NCBI RefSeq assembly: GCF_014203605.1
Contig: NZ_JACHJJ010000010.1
Span: 124,001 to 188,000 of the forward strand
Direction: 5' to 3'
From: Thiemannella venezuelensis
GTDB lineage: Bacteria; Actinomycetota; Actinomycetes; Streptosporangiales; Streptosporangiaceae
Length of the DNA stretch: 64,000 nt
Below the pieces are notes generated by a model. That model ran no database searches. It was not told where the DNA came from and saw only the letters and a list, made by a program, of their open reading frames with translations. This document shows positions 51,642-60,063 of the stretch, piece after piece; the stretch's first letter is position 1, and each line of letters starts with the position of its first letter. Made by a program: the position numbers and the translations under genes.

Positions 51642-53336
51642 CTAACGCCGGGCGACCAGCGCCTCCGAGCGCCACAGGTCCCGGTAGTAGCCGGGGGCGC
51701 CCACCAGCTCGCCGTGGGTGCCCCGCTGGACGACCGAGCCGTTCTCCAGCACGACGATCTCGTCCACCTCCTCCAGGCCGCGCAGCCGGTGCGTGACCAG
51801 CAGCGTCGTACGGCCCCGGGTGGCGTCGAGCAGGTCGGCCATGAGCGCGTCGGCGGTCTCCTCGTCAAGGGCCTCGGCGGGTTCGTCCAGCAGCAGCACG
51901 GGCGGGTCGTTCAGCAGCGCCCGCGCCAGCGCCAGCCGCTGCAGCTGCCCGCCGGACACCGTCCGCCCGTCCTCCCCGAGCGGGGCGTCCCACCCGGTCC
52001 GCTCCACCCACTCCTCCAGCCGCGCCCGCCGTACGGCCTCCGCCAGCTCCTCCTCGCCGGCCTCCGGCCCGGCCAGCCGCAGGTTGTCCCGGAGCGAGGC
52101 CTGGAACACGTAGGGGTCCTGGGTCAGGCCCGTCATCATCCGCCGGGCCTCGTCCGAGGGCAGCTCCCGCAGATCGCTCGCCGGCCCCTCCCCGGAACGC
52201 AGCCGGATCGTGCCGGACTCGGGCTCCACCAGGCGCATCAGGGCCGCCAGCAGGGTGCTTTTGCCCGCGCCGCTCGGACCGACGACCGCCACCCGCCTGC
52301 CCGGGGTGAGGGCCAGGGAGACGCCGTTCAGGGCGGGAGGGCGGCCGGGCGCGTGCCGGACGACCAGGTCCTCGACCTCCACCGCGAGCGGTCCGCCGGG
52401 GACGGCGCGCGGGGTCGCGGGCTCCGCGACGGCGGGCGGGGTCGCGCGGACCTCCCGCAGGCGGCGCAGGGCGGCGAGCACCCCGGCCATCCGCTCGGCG
52501 GCCGCCGCCATCGGCAGCACGGGCTCGAAGGCGACCAGCGAGGTCAGCGCGAGCACGGCGGTCGCCACGGATCCGGCGTCCGCCGCCCGGGCCGCCAGCA
52601 CGACTCCGGCGACGGTCAGCACCTGGGTGAGCACGCCCAGGCAGGCGGCGACCGCGTTCACCCGGGCCTGGCCCCGCTCCAGCGCGGCCAGCCGGGCGCC
52701 GGCCTCGGCGGAGGCGGCCAGGGCCCGCCCGCCCGCCCCGTAGGCGGCCAGGTCGGCGGCCCCGTGCAGCAGGTCGGCGACCCGGGCGGCCAGCTCGGCC
52801 CGGGCCGGGGCGATCCGCGCCGCCCGGCGCCGCGTGGCCGCGGTCACCCCGGCGGGGAGCACGACGCCGGCGACCACCAGCCCGGCCAGCAGCACCAGCG
52901 CCGCCGCCGGGAGCAGGAAGAGCCCGAGCACGACCGCCGCCAGGCCGGTCACCAGTGCCGCGACCCCCGGGAGGAGGCCTCTGACCAGCAGGTCCTGGAC
53001 CGCGTCGGTGTCGTCGACCATCCGGCTGAGCAGGTCGGCGCCGTGCCGGTCCCGAGGGCCGGCCGGGATGAGCGCCCGGTAGAGGTCCTCCCGGGTGGCC
53101 GCCTGGGCGCGGAGCGCGACGTCGTGCCCGGCCAGGCGCTCGCCGTACCGGAACACGCCCTTGCTCGTCGCGAACGCGCGCACCCCGACGATCGCCACGC
53201 TCAGCGCGGCCAGCGGCGGCTGCTCGGCCGCCCTGGTGATGAGCCACGCGGCCGACCCGATCAGCGCCAGCCCGGCCAGTTCCGCCGCGGCTCCGGCCGC
53301 CATCGCCAGGGCGAGCCGCCCACCCGTCCGGCTCAT
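51642..53336 (-). CDS. cydC: Thiol-reductant ABC exporter subunit CydC
   Basis: 564-residue ABC half-transporter. Six membrane helices are in the first 310 residues, with the CydC-typical VRAFATSKGVFRYGERLAGH segment near 52-71. The ATPase domain has Walker A GPSGAGKST, TGLTQDPYVFQASLRDNL, signature VSGGQLQRLALARALL and Walker B VLLLDEPAEALD. With CydD it exports glutathione/cysteine-type thiols (or heme, by some reports) needed for cytochrome bd assembly. It overlaps cydD by 4 nt. Confidence 0.93.
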   Translation of the reverse strand: MSRTGGRLALAMAAGAAAELAGLALIGSAAWLITRAAEQPPLAALSVAIVGVRAFATSKGVFRYGERLAGHDVALRAQAATREDLYRALIPAGPRDRHGADLLSRMVDDTDAVQDLLVRGLLPGVAALVTGLAAVVLGLFLLPAAALVLLAGLVVAGVVLPAGVTAATRRRAARIAPARAELAARVADLLHGAADLAAYGAGGRALAASAEAGARLAALERGQARVNAVAACLGVLTQVLTVAGVVLAARAADAGSVATAVLALTSLVAFEPVLPMAAAAERMAGVLAALRRLREVRATPPAVAEPATPRAVPGGPLAVEVEDLVVRHAPGRPPALNGVSLALTPGRRVAVVGPSGAGKSTLLAALMRLVEPESGTIRLRSGEGPASDLRELPSDEARRMMTGLTQDPYVFQASLRDNLRLAGPEAGEEELAEAVRRARLEEWVERTGWDAPLGEDGRTVSGGQLQRLALARALLNDPPVLLLDEPAEALDEETADALMADLLDATRGRTTLLVTHRLRGLEEVDEIVVLENGSVVQRGTHGELVGAPGYYRDLWRSEALVARR

Positions 53337-55165
53337 CGCGACCCTCCGGTCCGCGTCAGGGGGACACCGCCGTCCGAACCGCCGTCATGGGGGACACCGC
53401 CGTCCGGACCGCCCGGGCCGTCGTCGCGGGAGACCTTCCGGTCGGACACGATCCGTCCGCCGTCGATCCGGACCACCCGGTCGGCCAGGCCGATCATCGC
53501 GGGCCGGTGGGCCACGATCACCGCGGTCCGCCCTTCGGCGAGGTCGCGGGTGGCGGCCACGATCGCGGCCTCGCTCCGGCCGTCGAGCCGTGCGGTCGGC
53601 TCGTCCAGCAGCAGGGCGTCCGCCGCGGGCAGGCAGAAGGCGCGGGCCAGCGCGACCCGCTGCCGCTGCCCGGCCGAGAGGTTCGCGCCGCGCTCGCCGA
53701 GCACCGTGTCGTAGCCCTCCGGCAGCTCCGTCGCGAATCCGTCGGCGTGCGCGGCGCGGGCCGCCGTCCGGACCTCCTCCATCGTCGCGCCGGGGGAGCC
53801 GAGCCGGATGTTGTCGGCCACCGAGACGGCGAACAGGTGCGGGCGCTGCGGCACGAACGCGGGCCGCCAGGATCCGGCGGCGAGCTCGGTCCCGCCGACC
53901 AGCACGCGCCCGCTCTCCGGGGAGACGAAGCCGAGCAGCAGGTGGAGCAGGGTGCTCTTGCCCGCGCCGCTCTCGCCGACCAGCGCCACCCGCTCGCCCG
54001 GCGCGATCACCAGGGAGACGTCCTCCAGCGCGGCCTCCTCGCGGCCGGGGTAGCGCACCGTGACGTTCTCCAGCCGGATCTCCGGGCTCCCGGCGCGGGA
54101 CGCGTCCGGCGCCGCCCCGCCGTCCGGTCCCGCGCCCGGCGCCGAGGCGTCCCGGGCCGGGCTCTCCGCGTCCGGTACGGCGGTGTCGCCCGCCGCGGCC
54201 TTTCCGCCGGGCCCGGCCTCCCCGTCCGCGACGGCCTCCCTGTCCAGTACGGCGAAGGCCTGGTCGGCGGCGGCGACCCCCTCCATCGCCGCGTGGAACC
54301 GGTTGCCCATGTTCCGCAGCGGCAGGTACGCCTCCGGGGCCAGCAGCAGGACCAGCAGCCCGGTCGTCAGGTCCAGCGATCCGCCCAGCAGCCGCAGGCC
54401 GATCGGGACCGCGACCAGCGCCAGCGAGAGCGAGGCGGCCAGTTCCAGCACCAGCGACGACAGGAACGCAACCCGGAGCGTGCGCATCGTCGCGGCCCGG
54501 TGCTCGTCGGCGACCCGCCGGATCACGTCCGCCTGGTAGCGGGCACGGCCGAAGGCGCGCAGCGTGGGCAGGCCCCGGACCACGTCCAGGAAGTGCCCGC
54601 CGAGGCGGGACAGGGCCCGCCACTGGCGTTCGGTGACGGTCTTGGTGTGCATGCCGACCAGCGCACCGAAGATCGGGATCAGCGGGAGCGTGACGAGCAC
54701 GATCACCGCGCTGGCCAGGTCGGCGGTGAACAACCGGACGAGCACCGCGACCGGCACGACGCCCGCCACCGCGACCGCCGGGAGGTAGCCGTTCAGGTAG
54801 GGGTCGAGGGCGTCCAGGCCCCGGCCGGTCAGCGTCACCAGCTCGCCGGAGCGGTGCGAGGTCAGCCGGGCCGGGCCCAGGTCCCGCAGCCGTGCCAGCA
54901 GCCGGTGGCGCAGGACCGACTTCACCGCGGTCGTCATGTGCCCGGCCGCCACGCCCTGCACCAGGCCGAGCACCCCCCGGGCGCCGGCCACCAGGGCCAG
55001 GAGGGCGAGGGCCGAGGCCGCGAACCGGCCGGACAGCACCCCGGCCAGCAGTTCGGCCTGGACCAGGACGAGCAGCCCGGCCCCGGCCGCGGCGGCCAGG
55101 CAGAGGGCCAGGTGGCGGCGGACGGTCCGCTCGCCCCGCGCCAGCCGGAGGAGATCCTTGTGCAT
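53333..55165 (-). CDS. cydD: Thiol-reductant ABC exporter subunit CydD
   Basis: 610-residue ABC half-transporter, partner of CydC. Membrane domain in residues 1-300 (RLTSHRSGELVTLTGRGLDALDPYL is typical of CydD). A low-complexity Asp/Gly/Ala/Pro linker of about 60 residues is unusual. The ATPase follows: Walker A GESGAGKST, FVPQRPHLFAVSVADNI, signature LSAGQRQRVALARAF, Walker B LLLDEPTARLD. The C-terminus carries a short repeat (DGGVPHDGGSDGGVPL). The ATG at 55165 is chosen from homology of MHKDLLRLARGER; the open frame continues upstream across cydB only because of base composition. Confidence 0.93.
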   Translation of the reverse strand: MHKDLLRLARGERTVRRHLALCLAAAAGAGLLVLVQAELLAGVLSGRFAASALALLALVAGARGVLGLVQGVAAGHMTTAVKSVLRHRLLARLRDLGPARLTSHRSGELVTLTGRGLDALDPYLNGYLPAVAVAGVVPVAVLVRLFTADLASAVIVLVTLPLIPIFGALVGMHTKTVTERQWRALSRLGGHFLDVVRGLPTLRAFGRARYQADVIRRVADEHRAATMRTLRVAFLSSLVLELAASLSLALVAVPIGLRLLGGSLDLTTGLLVLLLAPEAYLPLRNMGNRFHAAMEGVAAADQAFAVLDREAVADGEAGPGGKAAAGDTAVPDAESPARDASAPGAGPDGGAAPDASRAGSPEIRLENVTVRYPGREEAALEDVSLVIAPGERVALVGESGAGKSTLLHLLLGFVSPESGRVLVGGTELAAGSWRPAFVPQRPHLFAVSVADNIRLGSPGATMEEVRTAARAAHADGFATELPEGYDTVLGERGANLSAGQRQRVALARAFCLPAADALLLDEPTARLDGRSEAAIVAATRDLAEGRTAVIVAHRPAMIGLADRVVRIDGGRIVSDRKVSRDDGPGGPDGGVPHDGGSDGGVPLTRTGGSR

Positions 55166-55203
55166 GCGTGCCTTACGAGGAGTCCGGGGTCTCCGGAGGA
55201 GCC

Positions 55204-55962
55204 CTAGAAGAAGGACGGGATGCGTTCCGGTGCCCGCCCGGGACCGAACGTGCGCCACACCCATACTTGCCCGGCCACCATGAGCGGCGCGAACGGAAGA
55301 ATCATGAGATTGAGCACAGTCAGCGTATCGGCGGGGGCGGTGCGCTCCAGGAGCCACGGGGCGGCCCCGGCCAGCAGCGCCGCGGCGGGTGCGGCGGCCG
55401 CGCAGGCCGAGACGAGCAGCGCCCCGGTGCCCCGGCTCGCGCCCGTCACCCGCCCGGGCAGCCGCCAGGAGGCGAAGGTCCAGCCGTGGAAGGCGAGCGC
55501 CGCGGCGACCGCGGCCCCTCCGGCGAGCCCGAGCGGGGTGATCGACATCCCGTTCGCCGACGCGACCAGGGCGGCGCCCCAGCTGAACGCCAGGCCGCAG
55601 GAGCCGAGGCAGATCGCCCCGTCCCACCCGGCGCGCCAGGCGCGGCCGTCCAGGCGGCGCCGGAACCAGAGCCCGGCGTCGCGCACGATCCACGAGACCA
55701 GCAGCGAGACGACCAGCGGGTAGAGGCCGAACAGGACCTCGCCCTCGGCGCGCGGGTAGGCGCCGAAGAGCACCCCGGCCACCGCCACCAGCCAGACCTC
55801 GTTGGCCAGGACGAACGGCGCCATCGCGGCGACGACGCGGTCCCGGCCCTCCTGGTCCCTGCCGAGGACGGGCAGGAGCATGCCGAGGCCGATGCCGGAG
55901 CCCTCCAGGGCGAAGTAACCGAGCAGCAGGACGGCGAGGACGCCGAACCAGAGGATGTCCAC
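55204..55962 (-). CDS. cydB: Cytochrome bd-type oxidase subunit II (CydB)
   Basis: 252-residue membrane protein with about eight helices. The N-terminal LWFGVLAVLLLGYFALEGSGIGLGMLLP is the CydB signature (usual form GFDLGVG). ANEVWLVAVAGVLFGAYP and RDAGLWFRRR are also characteristic. It is shorter than typical CydB (about 330-380 residues), lacking the last helices. It lies 9 nt downstream of cydA. Its short size parallels the reduced CydA. Confidence 0.88.
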   Translation of the reverse strand: MDILWFGVLAVLLLGYFALEGSGIGLGMLLPVLGRDQEGRDRVVAAMAPFVLANEVWLVAVAGVLFGAYPRAEGEVLFGLYPLVVSLLVSWIVRDAGLWFRRRLDGRAWRAGWDGAICLGSCGLAFSWGAALVASANGMSITPLGLAGGAAVAAALAFHGWTFASWRLPGRVTGASRGTGALLVSACAAAAPAAALLAGAAPWLLERTAPADTLTVLNLMILPFAPLMVAGQVWVWRTFGPGRAPERIPSFF

Positions 55963-55971
55963 GGTGTCTCC

Positions 55972-57153
55972 TTACAGGCTCAGCGCGGCGGCGCGCTCGG
56001 GTTCGGGGGCGGGGCCGGCGCCCAGGGCGACGGTGGCGGGGCCGCGGCGCACCACACGGCCGATGAGGACGTAGTCGACCACCGCGAGCAGGCCCAGCAC
56101 GGCGGTGAAGGCGATGAGGGAGGCGGTGACCATCCCTGAGGTGAGCCCCGGGGACATCGCGTCGGCCACGGTCAGCTTCCCGTGGATCAGCCAGGGCTGG
56201 CGGCCGGCCTCGCGGGCGAGCCAGCCGAGGACCGCGGCGAGGAACGGCAGCGGGGTGACCAGCATCACGATCGGGTGGGCCCACCGCCAGCGCGGCAGCC
56301 AGCGGATCACGGGCAGGAGGAAGAGCACGATGACGAACTGGAGCAGCTCGCCGATCAGGATCATGAAGCCGAGTCCCGCCCCGGCCAGCGGCTTGTCGTC
56401 GAACTTGCCCGGCTGGAACTGCCCGACCGGGCCGAACTGCGCGAAGCCGAACGCGACCGTGACCGCGACGCCGACCGCGGCGACGGCCACCCCGAGCCGG
56501 AGGGACTTCGTGAAGAACTCCTGCTCGGCGGTCCTGCGGAACAGGTTGTAGGCGCTGGCCCCCATGACCACGGATCCGCCGGTGAGCAGGGCCGCGCCGA
56601 TCACGTGCGGGAGTGCCATGGTCAGCATCGGGTTGGTGAGCAGCGCGCCGAAGTCGACCAGCTCCAGGTGGCCGCCCCGGTCCACGGTCCCGGCCGGGTT
56701 CTGCAGGAACGAGTTGGCCACCATGATCCAGAACGCCGAGGCGTAGGCGGTCAGCGTGACGATCCAGATGCACGCCAGGTGGAGGCCGCGGGGCAGCCGG
56801 TGCCAGCCGAAGATCCACAGGCCGAGGAACGTGGACTCCAGGAAGAACGCGCCGAGCGTCTCGATCGCCAGTGGCGCGCCGAAGACGTCTCCCGCGTAGT
56901 GCGACAGCCCGCTCCAGTTCAGTCCGAACTGGAACTCCATCACCAGGCCGGTGACGATGCCGAGCGCGTAGTTGATCACGTAGATCTGGCCCCAGAAGCG
57001 GGTCATCCGCTCGTGCACCGGATTGCCCCTGACGGTCCAGACGGTCTGCATGATCGCCACGAGGGGGGCCAGGCCCAGCGTCAGCACGACGAACAGGAAG
57101 TGCAGGCTTCCCGTCACCGCGAACTGCGTCCGGGCCAGGTCGAGCACGTCCAT
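55972..57153 (-). CDS. cydA: Cytochrome bd-type oxidase subunit I (CydA), Q-loop reduced
   Basis: 393-residue membrane protein. Heme ligands expected from E. coli CydA are visible: H18 (GSLHFLF) and H183 (ALPHVIG). The conserved glutamates E98 and E106 and the GRQPW motif (317-321) are also present. QPGKF (247-251) marks the start of the quinol-binding Q-loop, but only about 10 residues follow before the next helix (GLGFMILIGELL), where standard CydA has a loop of 60 residues or more. M264 may be the third axial ligand. GGAGGTGG precedes the ATG. Divergent from padR across a double palindrome. Confidence 0.9.
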   Translation of the reverse strand: MDVLDLARTQFAVTGSLHFLFVVLTLGLAPLVAIMQTVWTVRGNPVHERMTRFWGQIYVINYALGIVTGLVMEFQFGLNWSGLSHYAGDVFGAPLAIETLGAFFLESTFLGLWIFGWHRLPRGLHLACIWIVTLTAYASAFWIMVANSFLQNPAGTVDRGGHLELVDFGALLTNPMLTMALPHVIGAALLTGGSVVMGASAYNLFRRTAEQEFFTKSLRLGVAVAAVGVAVTVAFGFAQFGPVGQFQPGKFDDKPLAGAGLGFMILIGELLQFVIVLFLLPVIRWLPRWRWAHPIVMLVTPLPFLAAVLGWLAREAGRQPWLIHGKLTVADAMSPGLTSGMVTASLIAFTAVLGLLAVVDYVLIGRVVRRGPATVALGAGPAPEPERAAALSL

Positions 57154-57185
57154 GGCGCCACCTCCGTTGTTGTGCCTGTCTACCT

Positions 57186-57228
57186 ATAGACACTCTACAT
57201 GTAGCTCATCTACATGTAGGCTGTCTAT
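57186..57228. promoter_or_regulatory. Nested palindromic operator between cydA and padR
   Basis: Two identical 10-bp palindromes CTACATGTAG (57195-57204 and 57210-57219) lie 15 bp apart, enclosed by a further inverted repeat ATAGACA (57186-57192) and TGTCTAT (57222-57228). PadR-family regulators bind ATGT/ACAT half-sites, so this is very probably the PadR operator controlling both directions. Confidence 0.8.
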
Positions 57229-57236
57229 TCGAGAGG

Positions 57237-57242
57237 TAGGGT
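57237..57242 (+). promoter_or_regulatory. -10 box of a leaderless padR promoter
   Basis: TAGGGT lies 6 nt before the GTG at 57249 and just beside the palindromic operator, so bound regulator would block its own promoter. Confidence 0.6.
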
Positions 57243-57248
57243 GACGAC

Positions 57249-57578
57249 GTGAACACCGACGCGCTCCGCGGGCACATGGACGCCCTGCTGCTCTCCGTCC
57301 TGGAGAGCGAGCCCCTGCACGGATACGCGATCATCGAAGCGCTGCAGGAGCGCAGCGGCGGCGTCCTGGCCGTGCCGACCGGCACGGTCTACCCCGCCCT
57401 GCGCAGGCTGGAGCAGGCCGGATATCTGGCGAGCGAGTGGGCCACGGTGGGCGGGCGCAAGCGCCGCACCTACCGGCTCACCTCCGCGGGCCGTACGGCC
57501 CTCGCCGGCGAGCGCTCGGCCTGGCAGCGGTTCGCCAGCACGATCGGCAGCGTCCTGGAGCCGCGCTCCGCGAAGTGA
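57249..57578 (+). CDS. PadR family transcriptional regulator
   Basis: 109-residue PadR-subfamily-2-type regulator: HMDALLLSVLESEPLHGYAIIEAL, then the winged helix (GTVYPALRRLEQAGYLASEW, GRKRRTYRLTSAGRTAL). The length indicates no extra C-terminal ligand domain. It is divergent from cydABDC and its start is leaderless. The operator between them makes it the likely regulator of the bd oxidase operon and of itself. Confidence 0.9.
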   Translation: MNTDALRGHMDALLLSVLESEPLHGYAIIEALQERSGGVLAVPTGTVYPALRRLEQAGYLASEWATVGGRKRRTYRLTSAGRTALAGERSAWQRFASTIGSVLEPRSAK

Positions 57579-57669
57579 GGGCGCCGCTCCGGGACGCACC
57601 GTCAGACGAAGGCGCCGATCGGACGGGAGAGGCGCTGCGGCGGCCGGCGAACGAGCGGCGGGGCGGGTT

Positions 57670-58353
57670 TCAGGCGGCGGCGGGCCGGTGCCGGGTGGCG
57701 CCGATGCAGCGCGTCGCGCAGTAGACCTGCAGGCCCCAGAACCCGTAGCTCACCACCGAGGCCGCGATGCCGGGCGGGTAGCCGGAGAGGCCGGCCGGTC
57801 TGCCGGAGCCGTACATCAGGGCGCCGCACAGCACGAGCATGACCGGCAGCATGGTCCAGACGAGCAGCGCCAGCGCCCGGGAGACCAGCCGCGGCCGCCG
57901 CATCCTGCGCCGTCCCCGGCCGAGTGCGAAGAGCGCGAGGGCCCCCATCACGCCGAGGCCCAGCTGCAGGACGTCCACGGCACGGGCCACCGGGACGAAC
58001 CAGGCGGGCTTGGCCGCGTAGGAGACCGGGTCCATCGGGAACAGCTTCCAGATCAGGGTCCACATGAGCGCGGTGAGCGGCACGGCGAGGAAGAGCAGCA
58101 CGGCCAGCCTGCGGCCCGCGGAGGCCGAGAGCTCCTCCTGGTATCCCGGCGCGATCTCGGCGATCGTGCCGAACTCCTCGACCGCCGCCCGTTCGGCCTC
58201 GGCCCGGTCCAGGCCGTCGTGCTCCATGGCCTCGGCGGCGTCGAGCAGGCTGTCGCGCGCCTCGGCCACCAGGTCGAGCTTGGCGCCTCTCGGCCCCCTG
58301 AGCGCACGGCTGAGACCGGTGACGTAGTCGTCGATGACTCCGGTGCTCGCCAT
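57670..58353 (-). CDS. Membrane protein with PadR-associated (permease-prefix/HAAS-like) N-terminal domain
   Basis: 227-residue protein. The cytoplasmic N-terminal 75 residues (VIDDYVTGLSRALRGPRGAK, EARDSLLDAAEAMEHDGLD, AAVEEFGTIAEIAPGYQEEL) are the helical domain often encoded beside PadR regulators. Four membrane helices follow. It is convergent with padR, 91 nt away. A link in function with PadR is plausible but unproven. The ATG at 58353 follows GGAGAGATC. Confidence 0.75.
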   Translation of the reverse strand: MASTGVIDDYVTGLSRALRGPRGAKLDLVAEARDSLLDAAEAMEHDGLDRAEAERAAVEEFGTIAEIAPGYQEELSASAGRRLAVLLFLAVPLTALMWTLIWKLFPMDPVSYAAKPAWFVPVARAVDVLQLGLGVMGALALFALGRGRRRMRRPRLVSRALALLVWTMLPVMLVLCGALMYGSGRPAGLSGYPPGIAASVVSYGFWGLQVYCATRCIGATRHRPAAA

Positions 58354-58489
58354 GATCTCTCCAGGTGCGCGGTCCCCCCTCCGGGGTCTTCGGCACCCAT
58401 CCTGGTCCTCCTGAGGGGGTTCCGCATCCGGGACGACCCTGAGATGACCCGGATCCGCGGAAGTCCGGATCTTCCGGCAACGACGACCC

Positions 58490-59911
58490 TCAGTGTGAGA
58501 GGTGGGCCGGTGGGAAGGGGGCGTGCCGGGCGGTGTGCGTGGCCGAGGTCGCCAGGAGGCTCCCCGCGGCGAGGACCGCGGCCAGGACGGACCAGCCCAG
58601 GACGCGCCGCATCCGCAGGCCGTACCCGCTGACCACCCAGTGGAGGGAGAGCAGCCAGCGGCCGGGGGAGCGGCTGGCGAGCCGGCGCATCTCCATCGCG
58701 CCGAAACGGAAGTCGGCGGCGACGGCCGCGTCGTCCACTCCCGCTCGCAGCCGGGAGTAGAGCGCCGCAAGCCGGTGCGGGGCCTGCGGGTCGGTCTCCG
58801 AGGAGGACCAGCCTCGCCAGGTGTGCTCGTCGGCGAGGACGCGCCGCCGGGTCCACCAGCGCAGCGGCGGCCAGTTCAGGGCGAGGCGCATGCCCCGCGG
58901 CGTGGTGGCGAACGTGCAGCCGGTCAGGCGGAGCCGTTCGGGATGCAGGAGCCCGGCGAACCGGCAGGCGCTGAGATCCAGGCGGACCAGCTCCAGCGCC
59001 TCGGCGTCGACGCCATGAAGCGAGGGCACGCGGGAGGCCGCGCGGGCCGAGCTCCGCCCGGTGACGGCGGCCGGGCCGCGCAGCACCGCGCCCTCCATCT
59101 TGATCCTCGCGTCCTCCACCTCGGCGGTCAGCCTCCCGGACGCGTGCAGTCGCCGCAGGTCCACCTCGCAACCCGTGGCGGACAGATGGAGATCGCCGCC
59201 CGACCAGGCCCCGGTCAGGGTGAGCCGCCTGCCGACCGTGACCGGCGCCAGGTAGGCCCTGGCCGAGAACCGCACCGCCTCGAACCCGGCCGTGCCGCCG
59301 AAGGCGGTCCTGCGGAACGACACCGTCCGGCCGAACCGGCACCCCCGGAAAGCGGCATCGCCGGTGAACCGGGTCCCGTCGAAGGCGGCGAACCCCCGGA
59401 ACTCGGCGTGCTCGAACGAGGCGGTCCGCCCGAAGCGGGCCGTGCCGAACAGCGCGTCGCCGCCGGAGACCATCCGGTCGAAGGCCGCGTGCCCTGTCAC
59501 CGCGACGCCGTGCAGGGACAGCTCCCGGGCGAATCTCACCTCGCGGAAGGAGACGTTGCCCGCGAACCGGGCCTCGACGAACGAGGCGAGGCGATGGAAC
59601 CCGGCGTGATCGAAGGAGACGTCGCCCGCGAAGACGACGCCGCCGAACCGGGCCCCGTCCGGGAAGACGGCCCGCTCGAACCAGGCCCTGCCCAGGGTGC
59701 GCCGGGTGGCGGACAGAATCCGCTCCAGCAGGACCTCGCCCACGACGGTGCCCCGCAGGTCGACCGGCGAGCCTGGAGAGAGGCCGTCTACGACCTCGTC
59801 GAGTTCATCGTGGTCCAGATGGGCCAGGCAGCGGCCGTACGGCTGCCGCGCCGCGCCCGCGCACTGGGGAGAGGCGGCGCACGTGACCCAACCCGTATCC
59901 AGGGTTCGCAT
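58490..59911 (-). CDS. Pentapeptide-repeat membrane protein
   Basis: 473-residue protein with a Cys-containing N-terminus (CAASPQCAGAARQPYGRCLAH), then about 25 pentapeptide-like repeats of the A(D/N)LXX type with phenylalanine at the centre (for example AFFDGTRF-like units: ARFGGVVFAGDVSF, AAFDGTRFTGDAAF, AAFRGCRFGRTVSF). These predict a right-handed quadrilateral beta-helix. A C-terminal membrane helix follows (GWSVLAAVLAAGSLLA). Similar actinomycete proteins are annotated only as pentapeptide-repeat proteins. TATCAC 6 nt before the ATG suggests a leaderless start. Confidence 0.82.
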   Translation of the reverse strand: MRTLDTGWVTCAASPQCAGAARQPYGRCLAHLDHDELDEVVDGLSPGSPVDLRGTVVGEVLLERILSATRRTLGRAWFERAVFPDGARFGGVVFAGDVSFDHAGFHRLASFVEARFAGNVSFREVRFARELSLHGVAVTGHAAFDRMVSGGDALFGTARFGRTASFEHAEFRGFAAFDGTRFTGDAAFRGCRFGRTVSFRRTAFGGTAGFEAVRFSARAYLAPVTVGRRLTLTGAWSGGDLHLSATGCEVDLRRLHASGRLTAEVEDARIKMEGAVLRGPAAVTGRSSARAASRVPSLHGVDAEALELVRLDLSACRFAGLLHPERLRLTGCTFATTPRGMRLALNWPPLRWWTRRRVLADEHTWRGWSSSETDPQAPHRLAALYSRLRAGVDDAAVAADFRFGAMEMRRLASRSPGRWLLSLHWVVSGYGLRMRRVLGWSVLAAVLAAGSLLATSATHTARHAPFPPAHLSH

Positions 59912-60051
59912 ATCCCAGTGATACCCCGCAAGCCCGCGGCTAGGTCAAGGCAAGCCGATGTTGGCCGCCGCGGATCGACACCAAGTGTCAATATTTTCCG
60001 ATTTCACCTTCCGTCCACTTATAGGCGGACGTAGGCGGATCGAATGGGCTC

Positions 60052-60057
60052 TACGCT
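60052..60057 (+). promoter_or_regulatory. -10 box of a leaderless promoter
   Basis: TACGCT lies 6 nt before the ATG at 60064; no ribosome-binding site is visible. The 152-nt gap upstream is AT-rich and separates two divergent leaderless genes. Confidence 0.55.
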
Positions 60058-60063
60058 CCTGCC

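Noticed and set aside
53333-57193. A 1286-codon open frame that would fuse CydD to a reading across cydB and cydA
   Set aside because: Only the part from 55165 onward on the minus strand has CydD similarity. The upstream part is a shadow frame kept open by high GC; cydA and cydB read in other frames with clear family motifs.
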